DNA of 35,220 nucleotides, from assembly GCA_016208495.1 (NCBI GenBank), contig JACQXX010000039.1:1-35220 (forward strand). The letters run 5' to 3'. Positions 7,112-16,508 of the stretch are shown in pieces. The position numbers and the translations under genes were made by a program. A model generated the notes under the pieces. The model ran no database searches, was not told the origin of the DNA, and saw only the letters and a list, made by a program, of their open reading frames with translations. Every line of letters starts with the position of its first letter. The first letter of the stretch is position 1. This DNA comes from Acidobacteriota bacterium (GTDB lineage Bacteria; Acidobacteriota; Blastocatellia; Chloracidobacteriales; Chloracidobacteriaceae).

Positions 7112-9493
7112 TTGCGAAAGGTACGTGTGTTTGTACTGGCTGCTCTCTTTCTGTGTGTCTCAGGACCAGGCTGGGCACAATCCAAATCAAATCCGGTTGA
7201 TAAATTCCGCCAGCTCGAAGAAATTCTGCCAACCCCCAATGAATACCGAACGGCTTCGGGGGCACCCGGCCACCGGTACTGGCAGCAACGGGCGGATTAC
7301 ACGATCAAGGTCGAATTGGACGACACCAATCAGCGCCTCAGCGGGACGGAGACCATCACCTACACCAATAACTCACCTGATCCGTTGAACTATCTCTGGT
7401 TGCAACTCGATCAAAACATTTTTGCCAAAGGGTCGGACGCGGGCCTGACCCGCTCACCCAAAATAGACGAACGCGAGCCATTCAACACGCTTGAACGGCT
7501 GCTCACGGCTCAGAACTTCGATGGAAAATGCAACATTACGTCCGTCAAAGATATTCGCGGCACAAACCTGCCGTTTACGGTCGTGAAAACCATGATGCGG
7601 GTTGACTTAAAGACGCCGCTCAAATCGGGTGATTCATTCACATTTTCAGTGGATTGGAATCACAACATCAATAACCAGAGGCTGTTAGGCGGACGCGGCG
7701 GATACGAGTTCTTTCCGAAAGATGGAAATTATCTCTATGAAATCGCCCAGTGGTTCCCGCGCATGGCTGCCTATAACGATGTTTCCGGCTGGCAGCACAA
7801 GCAATATCTCGGAGCGGGCGAATTTACGCTGGAATTTGGAAACTACAAAGTCAGCATCACCGTGCCCGATGACCACGTCGTGGCGGCAACGGGTGTGCTC
7901 CAAAACCCGCTGGACGTCCTGACCAAAGCCCAACGCGACCGGTGGGAACAGGCCAAAACTGCGAAATCCCCGGTGTTTATCGTCACACCTGACGAAGCCA
8001 AAGCCAACGAATCCAACAAACCCAAAGGCAAGAAGACCTGGGTGTTTGCGGCGGAAAACGTGCGTGATTTTGCCTTTGCCTCTTCGCGAAAATTTGTCTG
8101 GGATGCCCAGCAACATACGGTCGAAGGCAATAAAGTGATGGCGATGTCTTTTTATCCGAAAGAAGGCATGCCGCTGTGGGATAAATATTCGACCCAGGCG
8201 ATTATCCACACGCTCAATGTGTATTCGCGATATTCGTTTGGCTATCCGTATCCAACCGCGATTTCGGTCAATGGTCCAGTGGGCGGGATGGAATATCCGA
8301 TGATTTGCTTTAATGGCCCACGTCCCGAAGAAGACGGCACCTATTCCAAGATGACCAAATATGGGCTGATTTCAGTCGTCATCCACGAAGTCGGGCACAA
8401 CTTCTTTCCAATGATTGTCAATTCCGACGAACGCCAGTGGACCTGGATGGACGAAGGACTCAACACCTTCCTGCAGTATCTGTCCCAGCAGGAATGGGAA
8501 GACAATTATCCAGTTGGCCGTGGCGAACCCTTTACGATCATTGATTATATGACCAGTTCGGAACAGGTTCCGATTATGACCAATTCGGAATCGCTGCTCC
8601 AGTTTGGCAACAATGCCTACGCCAAACCCGCCACGGCGCTCAACATCCTGCGGGAAACAGTGCTTGGGCGCGAACTCTTTGACTTTGCGTTTCGCGAATA
8701 TTCACGTCGTTGGAAATTTAAGCGACCAATGCCGGCTGATTTCTTCCGCACGATGGAAGATGCCTCAGGTGTTGACCTTGACTGGTTCTGGCGTGGATGG
8801 TTTTACACCACGGATCACACCGATATTTCCATTGAAAATGTCAAATGGATGACCGTCAACACCCAGAATCCAGACGTCGAAAAACCACTCCGTAAACAGG
8901 AACGCGAAAGCCAGCCTGAAACCCTCTCCAAAACGCGCAACAAGGCGTTACCCAAACGGGTTGATCAAATTCCATCGCTCAAAGACTTTTACAATGAATA
9001 TGATGACCTGAAAATCACCGACCGGGACCGCAAAGAATACGCCGAGCTGGTCAAAATGCTTTCGGACCGCGAAAAGGAACTGCTCAACTCCGGGTATAAT
9101 TTCTATCAGGTCGAATTTAAGAATATTGGCGGGTTGGTAATGCCAGTGATTCTCCAGATTGACTATATGGATGGGACCAGCGAAGAACTCCGCCTCCCAG
9201 CCGAAATCTGGCGCTATAACAACACAACGACCTACAAATTGATTCTGACGAAGAAGGAAATCAAATCGCTGACGCTTGATCCACACCTGGAAACAGCCGA
9301 TGCCGATTTGACCAACAACTATTTCCCTCCGCGACCAGTGAAATCACGCTTTGAATTGTTTAAGGAAAAGCGTGAACGGCCCAACCCGATGCGGATTGAA
9401 ATGCTGGAACGCAAACAGGGGAACGGGACCGATGATCCCAAGAAACCTGCCGAGCCAGCCAAAACTCCCGAGGCACCGCCGAAGGGGAAGTAA
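7112..9493 (+). CDS. Secreted M1-family metallopeptidase
   Basis: 793 residues from a TTG at 7112. I chose this start because GGGAGG lies 9 bases upstream and a clean signal peptide (VFVLAALFLCVSGPGWAQ) follows directly; a longer upstream frame has no such features. The N-terminal beta domain is followed by GGMEYP (about residue 390, the GAMEN-type exopeptidase motif) and the zinc site HEVGHN (His 425, Glu 426, His 429), with the third ligand Glu 448 in WMDEG exactly 18 residues later, as in M1 enzymes. An aminopeptidase-like metalloprotease, probably periplasmic or surface-located. The last ~150 residues are charged and end in a Pro/Lys-rich tail. It converges on glmS with a repeat array between them. 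Confidence 0.92.
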   Translation: MRKVRVFVLAALFLCVSGPGWAQSKSNPVDKFRQLEEILPTPNEYRTASGAPGHRYWQQRADYTIKVELDDTNQRLSGTETITYTNNSPDPLNYLWLQLDQNIFAKGSDAGLTRSPKIDEREPFNTLERLLTAQNFDGKCNITSVKDIRGTNLPFTVVKTMMRVDLKTPLKSGDSFTFSVDWNHNINNQRLLGGRGGYEFFPKDGNYLYEIAQWFPRMAAYNDVSGWQHKQYLGAGEFTLEFGNYKVSITVPDDHVVAATGVLQNPLDVLTKAQRDRWEQAKTAKSPVFIVTPDEAKANESNKPKGKKTWVFAAENVRDFAFASSRKFVWDAQQHTVEGNKVMAMSFYPKEGMPLWDKYSTQAIIHTLNVYSRYSFGYPYPTAISVNGPVGGMEYPMICFNGPRPEEDGTYSKMTKYGLISVVIHEVGHNFFPMIVNSDERQWTWMDEGLNTFLQYLSQQEWEDNYPVGRGEPFTIIDYMTSSEQVPIMTNSESLLQFGNNAYAKPATALNILRETVLGRELFDFAFREYSRRWKFKRPMPADFFRTMEDASGVDLDWFWRGWFYTTDHTDISIENVKWMTVNTQNPDVEKPLRKQERESQPETLSKTRNKALPKRVDQIPSLKDFYNEYDDLKITDRDRKEYAELVKMLSDREKELLNSGYNFYQVEFKNIGGLVMPVILQIDYMDGTSEELRLPAEIWRYNNTTTYKLILTKKEIKSLTLDPHLETADADLTNNYFPPRPVKSRFELFKEKRERPNPMRIEMLERKQGNGTDDPKKPAEPAKTPEAPPKGK

Positions 9494-9544
9494 TTGTGGT
9501 GAGGGTTTGGGGCTTGGGGCTCAGGGTTCAGGGTTTGAAAAAGA

Positions 9545-11422
9545 CTAAAAGGACATAAAGGACAAAAAGGACATAAATTCGAAAACCCCGAACCCCGAAC
9601 CCCGAACCCCGAACCCCGAACCCCGAACCCCGAACCCCGAACCCCGAACCCCGAACCCCGAACCCCGAACCCCGAACCCCGAACCGTCACAGGCCGCCGG
9701 AATTTCAATCACATAATCAGCCAGCTCTGCGGCGTGTGAATCACCTTCGGTGACTATGGCAATGAGAATTCCTTCGCGTGCTTTCACTTCCTGCATATTT
9801 GACAGGGTTTTTTCATACCGCAATTCAGATGCACGGGAACCTGGTTCATAGGGGGTGATAAACACCACCGGCAACCGGTCGTCAATCAAGGCATTGGGGC
9901 CGTGTTTCATTTCTCCTGCCGGGTAGCCTTCGGCGTGGATGTAGCTAATTTCCTTGAGCTTCAAAGCGCCTTCCAGGGCAATTGGAAAAAAGATTCCACG
10001 TCCCAGATACAAAAAATCCTGGCTTCGGAAAATGACTTTGCCCAATTCATCAATCTGGGTGTCCAGGTTAAGGACCGATTCCATTTTCATCGGCAACTGG
10101 AGTAATTGTTCAATATGGAATCGGAGGGCATCCTGGTCGAGCGTGCCGCGTTCCTGGGCCAAATAGAGTGCCAGTAAATACAGAGCGGTCACTTGCGAAG
10201 TAAATGCCTTGGTGGAGGCAACTGAGATTTCAGGTCCTGCCTGAGTCAAAATCGTGGCGTCAGCTTCGCGGGTTGCCATTGACCCAAGGACGTTACACAC
10301 GGCAATCACGCGACTGTTTTTGGATTTGGCCTCGCGGAGCGCAGCCACCGTATCAGCCGTTTCACCGGACTGGGTCACGACAATCGTCAAAGTTGTCTGG
10401 TCAAGCAACGGATCCCGATAGCGAAACTCGCTGGCGTAATCAACTTCGACTGGAACACGAGCGAGTTCTTCGATGAAATACTTACCCACCATCGCCGCGT
10501 GCCAGCTCGTGCCACAGGCCGCGATTTTGATACTGGAAAAGTTCCGCCACTCACTGGGGCGAAAATCAATGTTATCAAGATAAACATGGCCTTCTTCAAC
10601 TGATACCCGCCCGAGTAATGTGTCGCGGATGGACCGTGGCTGCTCATAAATTTCCTTGAGCATGAAATGACGGAACCCGCCTTTTTCAACCATGTGAGCG
10701 TCCCACATAATCCGGTGGATATTGGGGGACTGCGGGATGCCTTCAAAATCGGTCACCAGAACGCCAGAGCGGGTCAAAACCGCCATTTCCTGGTCCGCCA
10801 GAAAAAACATATCGCGGGTATGTTCCAAAATCGCGGGTATGTCGGACGCGATGAAATATTCGTTGTTTCCCAAACCAATGACAATCGGTGGGCCAAGCCG
10901 GGCGGTTACAATTTTGTCAGGCTCGTCAGCCGACATCACCGCAATGGCATAAATGCCTTGAAATTCAGCCACCGCCTGGCGCACGGCTTCTTCCAGGGAT
11001 TCGGATTGATCACGGAGTTTCCCGATCAAGTGGGCAATCACTTCAGTGTCAGTCTGTGTTACAAACACGTGCCCATCACTGAGGAGTTGTTGTTTTAATT
11101 GGGCATGATTTTCAATCACGCCATTGTGAACCACCACAATTCGACCGCTCGCATCGCGGTGTGGATGGGCATTTTGTTCCGATGGTCGGCCATGGGTTGC
11201 CCATCGGGTATGTCCCACGCCATAGGTGCCATCAATGGGTTGTAATTTCAGGTTGGTTTCGAGGTTTCTGAGTTTTCCCGGAGCACGTCGGACAAACAGG
11301 TTTCCGTGATCAACCACGGCAATTCCTGCTGAATCATATCCACGATATTCAAGTTTTCTGAGGCCATCCATTAACACTGGAACGACATGCTTTTCACCAA
11401 CATATCCCACGATTCCACACAT
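9545..11422 (-). CDS. glmS: Glutamine--fructose-6-phosphate aminotransferase, C-terminus replaced by heptamer repeat
   Basis: Start at 11422: AGGGGAG precedes it and the protein begins MCGIVGY, giving the N-terminal Cys nucleophile after Met removal. A longer in-frame start is ignored. The glutaminase domain covers ~1-220 ([23 protein letters not shown]). Two SIS isomerase domains follow ([45 protein letters not shown]). The family converts fructose-6-P and Gln to glucosamine-6-P, the first step to UDP-GlcNAc. After VIEIPAA (about residue 576) the expected last ~40 residues are absent, including the conserved tail NLAKSVTVE whose Lys works in the isomerase site. In their place the frame runs through 14 GGGTTCG heptamers and stops at 9545. 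The product is therefore probably impaired, or the assembly is wrong here. It lies 215 bp after the PglE-like gene on the same strand. Confidence 0.93.
   Translation of the reverse strand: MCGIVGYVGEKHVVPVLMDGLRKLEYRGYDSAGIAVVDHGNLFVRRAPGKLRNLETNLKLQPIDGTYGVGHTRWATHGRPSEQNAHPHRDASGRIVVVHNGVIENHAQLKQQLLSDGHVFVTQTDTEVIAHLIGKLRDQSESLEEAVRQAVAEFQGIYAIAVMSADEPDKIVTARLGPPIVIGLGNNEYFIASDIPAILEHTRDMFFLADQEMAVLTRSGVLVTDFEGIPQSPNIHRIMWDAHMVEKGGFRHFMLKEIYEQPRSIRDTLLGRVSVEEGHVYLDNIDFRPSEWRNFSSIKIAACGTSWHAAMVGKYFIEELARVPVEVDYASEFRYRDPLLDQTTLTIVVTQSGETADTVAALREAKSKNSRVIAVCNVLGSMATREADATILTQAGPEISVASTKAFTSQVTALYLLALYLAQERGTLDQDALRFHIEQLLQLPMKMESVLNLDTQIDELGKVIFRSQDFLYLGRGIFFPIALEGALKLKEISYIHAEGYPAGEMKHGPNALIDDRLPVVFITPYEPGSRASELRYEKTLSNMQEVKAREGILIAIVTEGDSHAAELADYVIEIPAACDGSGFGVRGSGFGVRGSGFGVRGSGFGVRGSGFGVFEFMSFLSFMSF
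9547..9577. repeat. AAAGGACAT-type tandem repeat
   Basis: Three imperfect units of the 9-mer also seen at 5914-5940. Here they lie inside the repeat-derived end of the glmS frame and encode its final Met/Ser/Phe-rich residues on the minus strand. Confidence 0.75.
9586..9683. repeat. Heptamer array: 14 copies of CCCCGAA
   Basis: Exactly 14 uninterrupted units over 98 bases. Read on the minus strand (GGGTTCG) it has no stop in any frame, and three units encode one heptapeptide RGSGFGV. It is fused in frame to the 3' end of glmS. Confidence 0.97.
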
Positions 11423-11637
11423 ACTGATTCTCCCCTTGGTCTTCCATTCAATAAAGCGGATTTTCTTTTCTGGTGAAAGAGGTTGTTTGGAGACTGGCAC
11501 CTTATCACTTTTTTCTTTCCAGGCAACAGAATTCCATAAAAGATCTGTTTTTCCAGTGAGATACAAGAAAAAGAATGTTTAACTTCAATACTTATTTTCA
11601 GTGAAAGCACCCATTCAAATTTGTTCGCTTCCGCCTG

Positions 11638-12810
11638 TCAAAAATAAACGACTTCGAGCGTGTTGTTTCCAACCGGCTGCTGCATCTGCTTATGTGCCGC
11701 ACGTTTGATAATTTCAATGACTCGCTGCTGGTCTTCAAACGTCAAATTGGGCGAACTAGGCAGACAAATCCCGCGACGAAACAGGCGTTCGGCGACGTCA
11801 CCGCCAAAGCGTTCGGCCCGGGCATAGAGTGGTTGGAGGTGCATCGGCTTCCAGATTGGGCGAGACTCAATATCTTCACGCGCCAGCACGTCAATGACTT
11901 CATCCCGACTACATCCAAACTGGTCTTCGTCAATCAAAAAACAACTGAGCCAGTTGGTATGAAACCCATATTCAGCCTGAGGCATGAATTCAATTCCGGG
12001 TAAATCCTGAAAGGCGCGCTGGTATCGAAAAGCCACCTGGCGTCGCCGGTCAATTAATTCATCAACAATCTCTAACTGTCCGCGACCAATACCGGCCAAA
12101 ATGTTGCTCATTCGAAAATTGTAGCCCATCTCGGAATGTTCATACGCAATCCCCGCATCACGGGCTTGAGTTGACCAAAACCGGGCTTTGTCAACCAGGG
12201 CAGGATCTTTGGCGGTGAGCATTCCCCCGCCGCTGGTGGTCATAATTTTGTTTCCATTAAAGGAAAATGCCGCAACATCTCCGAAGGTTCCGGCAGGTTT
12301 TCCCCGGTAGAGCGTTCCAACTGCCTCAGCCGCATCCTCTAAAACGGGAACGTCATATTTATGACACATCTCCACAATTGGATCCATATCGGCTGACTGC
12401 CCAAACAGATGGACCACAATGACGGCTTTGGGCAGGCGGTTGATTTTAGCTCGTTCACCAAGGGCCTCTGAGAGTATCTGTGGATCTAAATTCCAGCTTC
12501 GGGTTTCACTGTCCAAAAAAACTGGTTTGGCACCGAGGTACAGCACGGGATTGGCTGTGGCCACAAAGGTCAAAGTGGGACAAAAAACCTCGTCCCCGGG
12601 CCCAACACCAAGCAGCCGTAAACCTAATTGAAGCGCAGCGGTTCCGCTGGAGAGTGCAACGCACGATTGCCCGATCCGGTCGGAGAAATCAGCTTCAAAG
12701 GCGGTGATATTTGGGCCGACGGTTGAGATCCAGTTTGTGTCAAAAGCTTCCTGAATGTATTGGAGTTCACGACCACCCATGGTTGGAACGGAAAGATAAA
12801 TGCGGGACAT
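11638..12810 (-). CDS. DegT/DnrJ/EryC1-family sugar aminotransferase (PglE-like)
   Basis: 390 residues from the ATG at 12810. AAGG sits 9 bases before this ATG and directly against the alternative ATG at 12819, which decides the start. The fold-type I PLP enzyme motifs are present: SSGTAALQLGL (cofactor phosphate), VLEDAAEA, and the Schiff-base Lys 188 in FNGNKIMTTSGGG. It carries the usual family C-terminal SRPIWKPMHLQP. It should aminate the 4-keto group of a UDP-4-keto-6-deoxy-GlcNAc-type sugar. Together with the PglD- and PglC-like genes upstream and the PglF-like dehydratase at 23667-25670, it suggests a bacillosamine-type pathway. It is last in the run pglC-pglD-pglE-like, before glmS. 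The exact sugar is inferred. Confidence 0.9.
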   Translation of the reverse strand: MSRIYLSVPTMGGRELQYIQEAFDTNWISTVGPNITAFEADFSDRIGQSCVALSSGTAALQLGLRLLGVGPGDEVFCPTLTFVATANPVLYLGAKPVFLDSETRSWNLDPQILSEALGERAKINRLPKAVIVVHLFGQSADMDPIVEMCHKYDVPVLEDAAEAVGTLYRGKPAGTFGDVAAFSFNGNKIMTTSGGGMLTAKDPALVDKARFWSTQARDAGIAYEHSEMGYNFRMSNILAGIGRGQLEIVDELIDRRRQVAFRYQRAFQDLPGIEFMPQAEYGFHTNWLSCFLIDEDQFGCSRDEVIDVLAREDIESRPIWKPMHLQPLYARAERFGGDVAERLFRRGICLPSSPNLTFEDQQRVIEIIKRAAHKQMQQPVGNNTLEVVYF

Positions 12811-12858
12811 ACGACTCATCCTTTTTCAACGTGCTCCGGCAAGCTGAAGCACAGAGGT

Positions 12859-12897
12859 TTGATTTCAACGGAATCAGCGGAAACAAAGTGAAATCAA
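12859..12897. other. Small hairpin between PglD- and PglE-like genes
   Basis: TTGATTTCA (12859-12867) pairs perfectly with TGAAATCAA (12889-12897) around a 21-base loop. It lies in the 90-bp gap between the two genes and might stabilise or process the mRNA. There is no T-run. Confidence 0.3.
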
Positions 12898-12900
12898 CTA

Positions 12901-13611
12901 TTAAGGACTGAGTGAAGCGGATGGGAGTGGTCGAAGATGCGGAAGTGGTGGCTGAGGTTTTGAGAGAGGATAGGCGGGGACGCCAACGACGGTGATCCCT
13001 TCAGGTACGGATTTCGTCACGACGGCTCCTGCTCCAATCGTGGCGCCCGCCTCTATTCTGAGATACTGCAATACCTGTGCCCCAACTCCGACAAGAACGC
13101 CATCACCAATCAAAACACCGCCGGAAATGTTGACAGAAGGGTTTAAAAGGCAGCCTTTTCCAATTTTTGATTCGTGTCCAATCGTGCATCCATTGCTGAT
13201 CATTGAAAAATCACCGATCTGTAAATTGACTGTTCCCAGCACATTAGCAAACCAGAGAACCCCACGCCCCAACTGGCAGGTATCTTCGTCATAGCGTCCG
13301 GTTGGATGGACCAATGTCGGCCACTCCAGATTTGGGTATCGAGCAGCCAGTTCCTGTCCAATTCGCAGTCGAACTGACGGAGTTCCGATGCCAAGTGCCA
13401 AGGCTGCGACACTTGAGGCATTTTTTTCGAGCCAGGAGAAATCACCCAGCACCTGATCCCGGCTGTCACGGTCGCCCAGGCGCGCGAGATCACTCACCAG
13501 ATACCCGGCAAACTCATATATCGGGTGGATGCGGTTGATTTCTTTAATTAACCAGGTGACCTCGCGGGCACACCCACCCGCGCCAATAATTGCAATTCGT
13601 TTGCGTTCCAT
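12901..13611 (-). CDS. NeuD/PglD-family sugar O/N-acyltransferase
   Basis: 236 residues from the ATG at 13611 (AAAGGA upstream). The N-terminal part is Rossmann-like (RIAIIGAGGCAREVTWLI), typical of the PglD/NeuD sugar-binding domain. The C-terminal half is a left-handed beta-helix of hexapeptide repeats (IGDFSMISNGCTIGHESKIGKG, VLIGDGVLVGVGAQV, IGAGAVVTKSVPEG), with a His in IGHES at the position of the catalytic base. Predicted to transfer acetyl from acetyl-CoA to the 4-amino group made by the neighbouring aminotransferase. It starts 40 bp after the PglC-like stop, so the two are probably co-transcribed. The Pro/Leu/Ser-rich tail after SKPQPP is not family-typical. Confidence 0.88.
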   Translation of the reverse strand: MERKRIAIIGAGGCAREVTWLIKEINRIHPIYEFAGYLVSDLARLGDRDSRDQVLGDFSWLEKNASSVAALALGIGTPSVRLRIGQELAARYPNLEWPTLVHPTGRYDEDTCQLGRGVLWFANVLGTVNLQIGDFSMISNGCTIGHESKIGKGCLLNPSVNISGGVLIGDGVLVGVGAQVLQYLRIEAGATIGAGAVVTKSVPEGITVVGVPAYPLSKPQPPLPHLRPLPSASLSP

Positions 13612-13651
13612 TGCAGATTCCTTTCTGGCAAAGGCCATCGCGGCTTAAAAA

Positions 13652-14287
13652 TTACTGAAGTACATCCACCTGAGAACTTCCGCGAAAAACCGTGGCAGTT
13701 GCATTTCCTGGCTGGCTGATTCCTTCACGTCTGACAACTTTGACCAGCGTCAGAAAAATGATTCGCAGGTCGAGCCAGATGGACCAGTGTTTGACATACC
13801 AGACATCGAGATCAAATTTGGCTTCCCAGGAAAGCAGGTTGCGGCCATTGATTTGAGCCCAACCGGTAATTCCTGGCTGGACAAGATGCCGCTGGTTTTG
13901 TTCTGCGGTATAGAGTGGAAGGTACTCCATCAACAATGGTCGCGGGCCAACCAGACTCATGTCCCCTTTGAAGACATTGATCAACTCGGGTAATTCATCA
14001 AGACTGGTGCTGCGCAGCCACTGTCCGAATTTCGTCAGTCGGAGTTCATCTGGCAATAATTCGCCATTTTGGTTACAAACACTGGTCATGGTTCGAAATT
14101 TCATCAGTTCAAATGGTTTGCCACTCAGACCCGGTCGGTGCTGGCGAAAAAGAACCGGCCCGCCGAGTTTATATCGAATGAGGCAGGCCAGGCCGAGTAG
14201 AAGTGGAGATAACACCACCAACGCTGTACCCGCCAGTACGACATCAAACCCTCGTTTTGTGGTTTGTTTGATCAATTCCTGGTTCAT
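13652..14287 (-). CDS. Undecaprenyl-phosphate sugar-1-phosphate transferase (PglC-like)
   Basis: 211 residues, TGAGGT before the ATG at 14287. A monotopic phosphoglycosyl transferase of the small PglC size. One N-terminal membrane helix (FDVVLAGTALVVLSPLLLGLA) is followed by the conserved KRGFDV, GGPVLFRQHRPG, FELMKFRTM, then SLDELPELINVFKGDMSLVGPRP with the catalytic Asp-Glu pair in LDELP. PITGWAQINGRN and a final FDLDVWYVKHWSIWLDL are also typical. It would load the first sugar phosphate onto undecaprenyl phosphate at the inner face of the cytoplasmic membrane, starting repeat-unit assembly. First gene of the minus-strand trio; its promoter should lie in 14288-14699. Confidence 0.93.
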   Translation of the reverse strand: MNQELIKQTTKRGFDVVLAGTALVVLSPLLLGLACLIRYKLGGPVLFRQHRPGLSGKPFELMKFRTMTSVCNQNGELLPDELRLTKFGQWLRSTSLDELPELINVFKGDMSLVGPRPLLMEYLPLYTAEQNQRHLVQPGITGWAQINGRNLLSWEAKFDLDVWYVKHWSIWLDLRIIFLTLVKVVRREGISQPGNATATVFRGSSQVDVLQ

Positions 14288-14699
14288 ATAACCTCAAAAG
14301 TAAAACTGGGGCAGAATGGATGTTTTTCAAAGGGTTGTGGCAGTCTTGTTTGGGAAATTTGTTATTACAATAATTCTATTTTCTGAGCCTCATCAGGCTG
14401 TGGCTTTACATCTAAAATTATTTCTTTAAACGGGTTAGGGGAAATATCCATTTATTGAAAACTTCTTTCTTCAGCGTACTTAGTTCCAATCAAACCTCAC
14501 ATTTGCATTCAATCACTTGTCAACTGTAAACCATCTAGTGCATCCTTCGTGCCACAACCAGGCATTTTGATGTTTCAGCATTGAATTATTTTTGCTGGAA
14601 CGACTTCTGATGGCTGGCGTGGTATTCCCAATCAACACCCTTTACCCGCTCATACTTAGCCATTTCCACTGTACTGACAGGTAACACAAGGAGGATCTT
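14288..14699. other. Divergent intergenic region of PglC-like and TlpA-like genes
   Basis: 412 bp, AT-rich in its left half, with no convincing gene. It must hold the promoters for both divergent transcripts. AAGGAGG at 14688-14694 is the ribosome binding site of the GTG-started gene at 14700. I do not see a confident operator or riboswitch. Confidence 0.4.
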
Positions 14700-16379
14700 G
14701 TGAAAAAATTCGTATTTTTTCTTCTCGCGCTTGGACTGATTTTCGGTTCAACCCAACTGGCATCAGCCCAAAAAACAACGGAACTCAAAGGAACCGTCGT
14801 GAGTGCCAGCCAGAAACCATTGACCAAAGCCCATGTTCGCTTATTTTCCCTGGTTGATTTGAAAAAACCCCTGGCTGAAGTCCAGGTTTCCAGCGATGGC
14901 AGTTTCAAGTTGCCAGCGCCTGGCACTGGCTGGTTCACTGTCGAATGCACCGGCGTTGATCATAAACGCCTTCTGTTCACGCTGCTGGTTGATCAACCTC
15001 AGCCAATTACGGTTTCGGTGAAGCTTAAAACCAATCAGTATGTTGACGACTACTCCAAACTCAAGGTGATTACCGATTTGGACAATTTCTCACCCAAGGG
15101 TGCCAAATCACTCGAAAAGCAAGCCGATGGGACCTATGCCGTCGAATTTGAAACAACAAAAGACAAAGTTGCTTACCAGATTGCTGGATTGGAAACCCAG
15201 GGGGGGACCATCAACGGCACCAACTCTGACGAATTTGAATATGACGGAGATGGTGATTACCGGTCAGTGGTCAAAGCCCAAAATGGAAAAGTCCATATTG
15301 TCTTTGATCCAACCAAACTAAACCGCCTGGCGGAACCAGCCTCAGTTGTGTTTGCAGATAAATCGTCCTCGGCTGGCAAAATTGGCGAGTTGTATGCCGG
15401 ATCCAAACGGCGGGAGGAAGCATTTCAGACAGCCTTCCAGGCTAAAATCAAAACCAAACCTGACATCAAAGAGATGCAAGCCTTTTTCAAAGCCTATGAT
15501 GAATCTGACGTCCTACCGGGTCTGGTACAGAGTATCGAATCTGAAAAAAATGCATCGGTTCGTCAATATGCCATGATCACGTACTTGATTGTAAAATCAG
15601 AGAAAAAAGATAAGGCCATTGCCCAAAAAGCCCTGGAAGAAATTCCGGTAAGTTCTGATCTATGGGCCAGCAATCCATTTCTGATGATGACTGCGATTGA
15701 CCTGGCTGGCTGGAAAGACCGCAAAGAACAATACATCCAGGCAATTGTGGAAAAGGGTGCCAGTTCTAACTTTAAGGCCACGGCTCTGTTTTCGGGCCTC
15801 TCTGAGGCGGATGAAACCGAAAATGAACCGCTGATTCGTCACTATTATGACCGACTTATGAAAGATTTTGGCGATACCCAAATGGCTCAAATGGCCAAAA
15901 TGCGGTTCAACCCGGATCGAAAAGTCAAAGCCGGTCAACTGTTACCAGCATTTCAGGTCAAAGACATCGAAAATCAGCAGGTGTCTTACTCAAACAATTC
16001 CATCAAAGGCAAAATTTACCTGATTGATTTTTGGGCTGTCTGGTGCGGCCCCTGTGTTGGAGAAATGGAAAACCTGCACAAAGCCTATGACAAATTCAAA
16101 GGGAATAACTTTGAAATCCTGAGCCTTTCCTTTGATCAGAAACCAGAGGACGTCAAAAAATTCCGTGAAGAAAAATGGAAAATGCCCTGGAAACACGCTT
16201 TTATCGAGGGCAACTTCCAAAGCGAGTTAGCCAAATTGTTTGAAGTCAACGGGATCCCAAAACCAATCCTGGTTGATGAAAATGGCAAAATCATTGCAAT
16301 TGAAGGCAAACTCCGGGGTGAAACACTTGAACAGACGTTAGGCAAAGTCTTTGCTGACCGACAGAATGCTCCGAAGTAG
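14700..16379 (+). CDS. Exported TlpA-like thioredoxin protein with N-terminal beta-sandwich domain
   Basis: 559 residues from GTG 14700, directly after AAGGAGGATCTT. Signal peptide 1-24 (FVFFLLALGLIFGSTQLASAQ). Residues ~28-105 resemble a carboxypeptidase-regulatory/CNA-B-like sandwich (LKGTVVSASQKPLTKAHVRL). A middle helical region of unknown type follows. Residues ~405-555 are a TlpA/ResA-type thioredoxin domain with active site WCGPC at 448-452 (preceded by YLIDFWAV) and the cis-Pro region VNGIPKPILVDENGKI. It probably reduces or isomerises disulfides in the periplasm. It sits inside the polysaccharide locus on the opposite strand to its neighbours, so a functional link to the polysaccharide is not shown. 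Confidence 0.9.
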   Translation: MKKFVFFLLALGLIFGSTQLASAQKTTELKGTVVSASQKPLTKAHVRLFSLVDLKKPLAEVQVSSDGSFKLPAPGTGWFTVECTGVDHKRLLFTLLVDQPQPITVSVKLKTNQYVDDYSKLKVITDLDNFSPKGAKSLEKQADGTYAVEFETTKDKVAYQIAGLETQGGTINGTNSDEFEYDGDGDYRSVVKAQNGKVHIVFDPTKLNRLAEPASVVFADKSSSAGKIGELYAGSKRREEAFQTAFQAKIKTKPDIKEMQAFFKAYDESDVLPGLVQSIESEKNASVRQYAMITYLIVKSEKKDKAIAQKALEEIPVSSDLWASNPFLMMTAIDLAGWKDRKEQYIQAIVEKGASSNFKATALFSGLSEADETENEPLIRHYYDRLMKDFGDTQMAQMAKMRFNPDRKVKAGQLLPAFQVKDIENQQVSYSNNSIKGKIYLIDFWAVWCGPCVGEMENLHKAYDKFKGNNFEILSLSFDQKPEDVKKFREEKWKMPWKHAFIEGNFQSELAKLFEVNGIPKPILVDENGKIIAIEGKLRGETLEQTLGKVFADRQNAPK

Positions 16380-16461
16380 GGCTGAAGACTCGCAAGCTCG
16401 GGGCTGAAGAAGTCGGGCTCAAGGTATGGAACCTGTTTTCTCCAGCCCACAGTCTTCAGCC
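16380..16461 (+). other. Hairpin-forming region after the TlpA-like gene
   Basis: GGCTGAAGACT (16380-16390) pairs with AGTCTTCAGCC (16451-16461) around a ~60-base loop containing further GGGCTGAAG/GGGCTCA copies. It starts at the stop codon. No T-run follows, so it is more likely a dispersed repeat than a terminator. Confidence 0.45.
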
Positions 16462-16508
16462 CCACGCCCTGAGCCCGAGTATTTAGAGCTACGCTTCATT
16501 AAATCCCA

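Noticed and set aside
7685..8209. 174-residue minus-strand frame inside the M1 gene
   Set aside because: Shadow of a strongly coding frame on the other strand with clear peptidase motifs.
9586..9683. CRISPR-like regular repeat array
   Set aside because: Units are 7 bp and contiguous, with no spacers. The same applies to the other heptamer arrays.
9319..9708. Minus-strand frame of 129 residues with repeated GSGFGVR units
   Set aside because: It arises from the stop-free heptamer array and the shadow of the M1 gene end; it has no family character.
11423..11637. glmS ribozyme in the glmS leader
   Set aside because: The 215-bp leader shows no recognisable ribozyme core; it is an ordinary gap with a normal ribosome binding site.
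12808..12819. ATG at 12819 as the aminotransferase start
   Set aside because: The AAGG site directly abuts it, leaving no spacing, while the ATG at 12810 is at the ideal distance.
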